A DNA stretch of 64,000 bases, from contig NZ_WBXN01000004.1 in NCBI RefSeq assembly GCF_008973465.1, positions 248,001-312,000 of the forward strand. The letters run 5' to 3'. Numbering within the stretch: the stretch's first letter is position 1; each line of letters starts with the position of its first letter. Source of the DNA: Streptomyces sp. SS1-1 (lineage in GTDB: Bacteria > Actinomycetota > Actinomycetes > Streptomycetales > Streptomycetaceae). The position numbers and the translations under genes were made by a program. The notes beneath the pieces were generated by a model that was not told where the DNA came from, searched no databases, and worked only from the letters and a program-made list of their open reading frames with translations. Shown here one piece after another: positions 63,504-64,000 of the stretch.

Positions 63504-63757
63504 GGCTCCTCGGCGGCGCGACGGGGGGCGGGTCGCGGGGGAAGGCGGCTCGACGGGTCGCGTGGGACGACGGTGGGTCACGGGAGTATCAGGAGCAGGC
63601 CCGCCCGGTGTCAATAACTTTCAATCGGATGCGTGCGATGAAAATTAGTTACATCGAGACCGGTCCTGCTGAGTGACCTGAGCCACCTCACATCCGTCCG
63701 GCCTGCGTCGTCATGTCGGTGAGGGCAGCGAACGGCGCCCCGGAACGGAGTGAGGAC
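63504..63757. promoter_or_regulatory. Divergent promoter region with an AT-rich inverted repeat
   Basis: The interval between the dehydrogenase and the last gene holds an AT-rich imperfect inverted repeat. TAACT at 63615 pairs with AGTTA at 63647, and TTTCAATCG pairs loosely with CGATGAAAA inside. This could be an operator for the dehydrogenase. No gene is seen. Confidence 0.4.
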
Positions 63758-64000
63758 ATGAAGGTTTTCATCGCTGGTGGACGCGGCCGCGTGGGGTCCC
63801 GCCTCGCCGACACCCTGGAGGCCGAGGGCATCGAGGTCGTCTCGGGAGGGCTGGAGGACGGGATCGACGTGATCTCGGGCAAGGGGCTCGCGGAGGCCCT
63901 TGTGGGAATCGACACCATCGTGAACGTCCTCAACACCCCCCGATTCGACGCGGAGGGGGCGGTCTCGTTCTTCGAGGGATCGATCGACACGCTCACCGCG
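63758..64000 (+). CDS. NAD(P)-binding SDR/NmrA-like protein, 3' truncated
   Basis: Eighty-one codons are visible, starting MKVFIAGGRGRVGSRLADTLEAEG with a GxxGxxG-type nucleotide motif and continuing VNVLNTPRFDAEG, typical of atypical SDR epimerase or NmrA proteins. The gene runs past the window end. GAGG lies close upstream of the ATG. Confidence 0.8.
   Translation, partial: MKVFIAGGRGRVGSRLADTLEAEGIEVVSGGLEDGIDVISGKGLAEALVGIDTIVNVLNTPRFDAEGAVSFFEGSIDTLTA

Overview
The window looks like a streptomycete, or a close relative, chromosome. The DNA is very GC-rich with strong third-position GC. GTG starts are common and genes often overlap by ATGA. Regulators of the TetR, MarR, GntR, LacI, PucR and MmyB-like XRE types are abundant, and there is a five-gene Urt-type transporter. 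I see no rRNA, tRNA, CRISPR array, insertion sequence or phage gene. This reads as metabolic and accessory chromosome rather than a mobile island, although at least two decayed genes are present.

Positions 1-13730 form a sugar uptake and sugar-acid oxidation region. It holds a truncated SDR, a ketopantoate reductase/M20 peptidase fusion, a FadR-type GntR regulator, an IlvD/Edd dehydratase whose three cysteines match the spacing of L-arabinonate dehydratase, and an FAH-family enzyme. These are followed by a GH3 glycosidase, a CUT1 ABC importer (two permeases and a binding lipoprotein) and a LacI regulator. The likely job is import of a hemicellulose oligosaccharide, hydrolysis, and non-phosphorylative oxidation of the sugar. 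Positions 13734-21600 carry a two-TM unknown gene, the urtABCDE operon with a GlnR-like box upstream, a MarR regulator and a signal-less UrtA/AmiC-like binding protein.

Positions 21773-36818 consist mainly of small regulator-plus-enzyme modules: hydrolases, quinone-oxidoreductase-like MDRs, a C45 acyltransferase, a membrane PP2C phosphatase, two VOC proteins, a HEAT/LRV-repeat protein, a DUF3291 protein and a RibD-like reductase. Several divergent intergenic regions contain clear inverted repeats that fit as operators. Positions 36831-46771 hold an MFS pseudogene, a DUF4190 protein and a possible hydroxycinnamate-ester module (GAF/PucR regulator, MFS carrier, acyl-CoA ligase, secreted tannase/feruloyl esterase). 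DinB, DUF3291 and GNAT genes and a decayed methyltransferase follow.

Positions 46880-57778 contain a lone ModA lipoprotein, an MFS/TetR pair, an APC permease, an NmrA-like/TetR pair, two MmyB-like XRE regulators around two coupled SDRs, and a PHB-depolymerase-like esterase ending in a perfect 18-bp hairpin terminator. Positions 57854-63503 carry murP, murQ and a large FAD/Fe-S D-lactate-type dehydrogenase in one orientation. MurQ releases D-lactate from N-acetylmuramate 6-phosphate, so this is a coherent peptidoglycan-sugar salvage block. The window ends inside an NAD(P)-binding protein gene.
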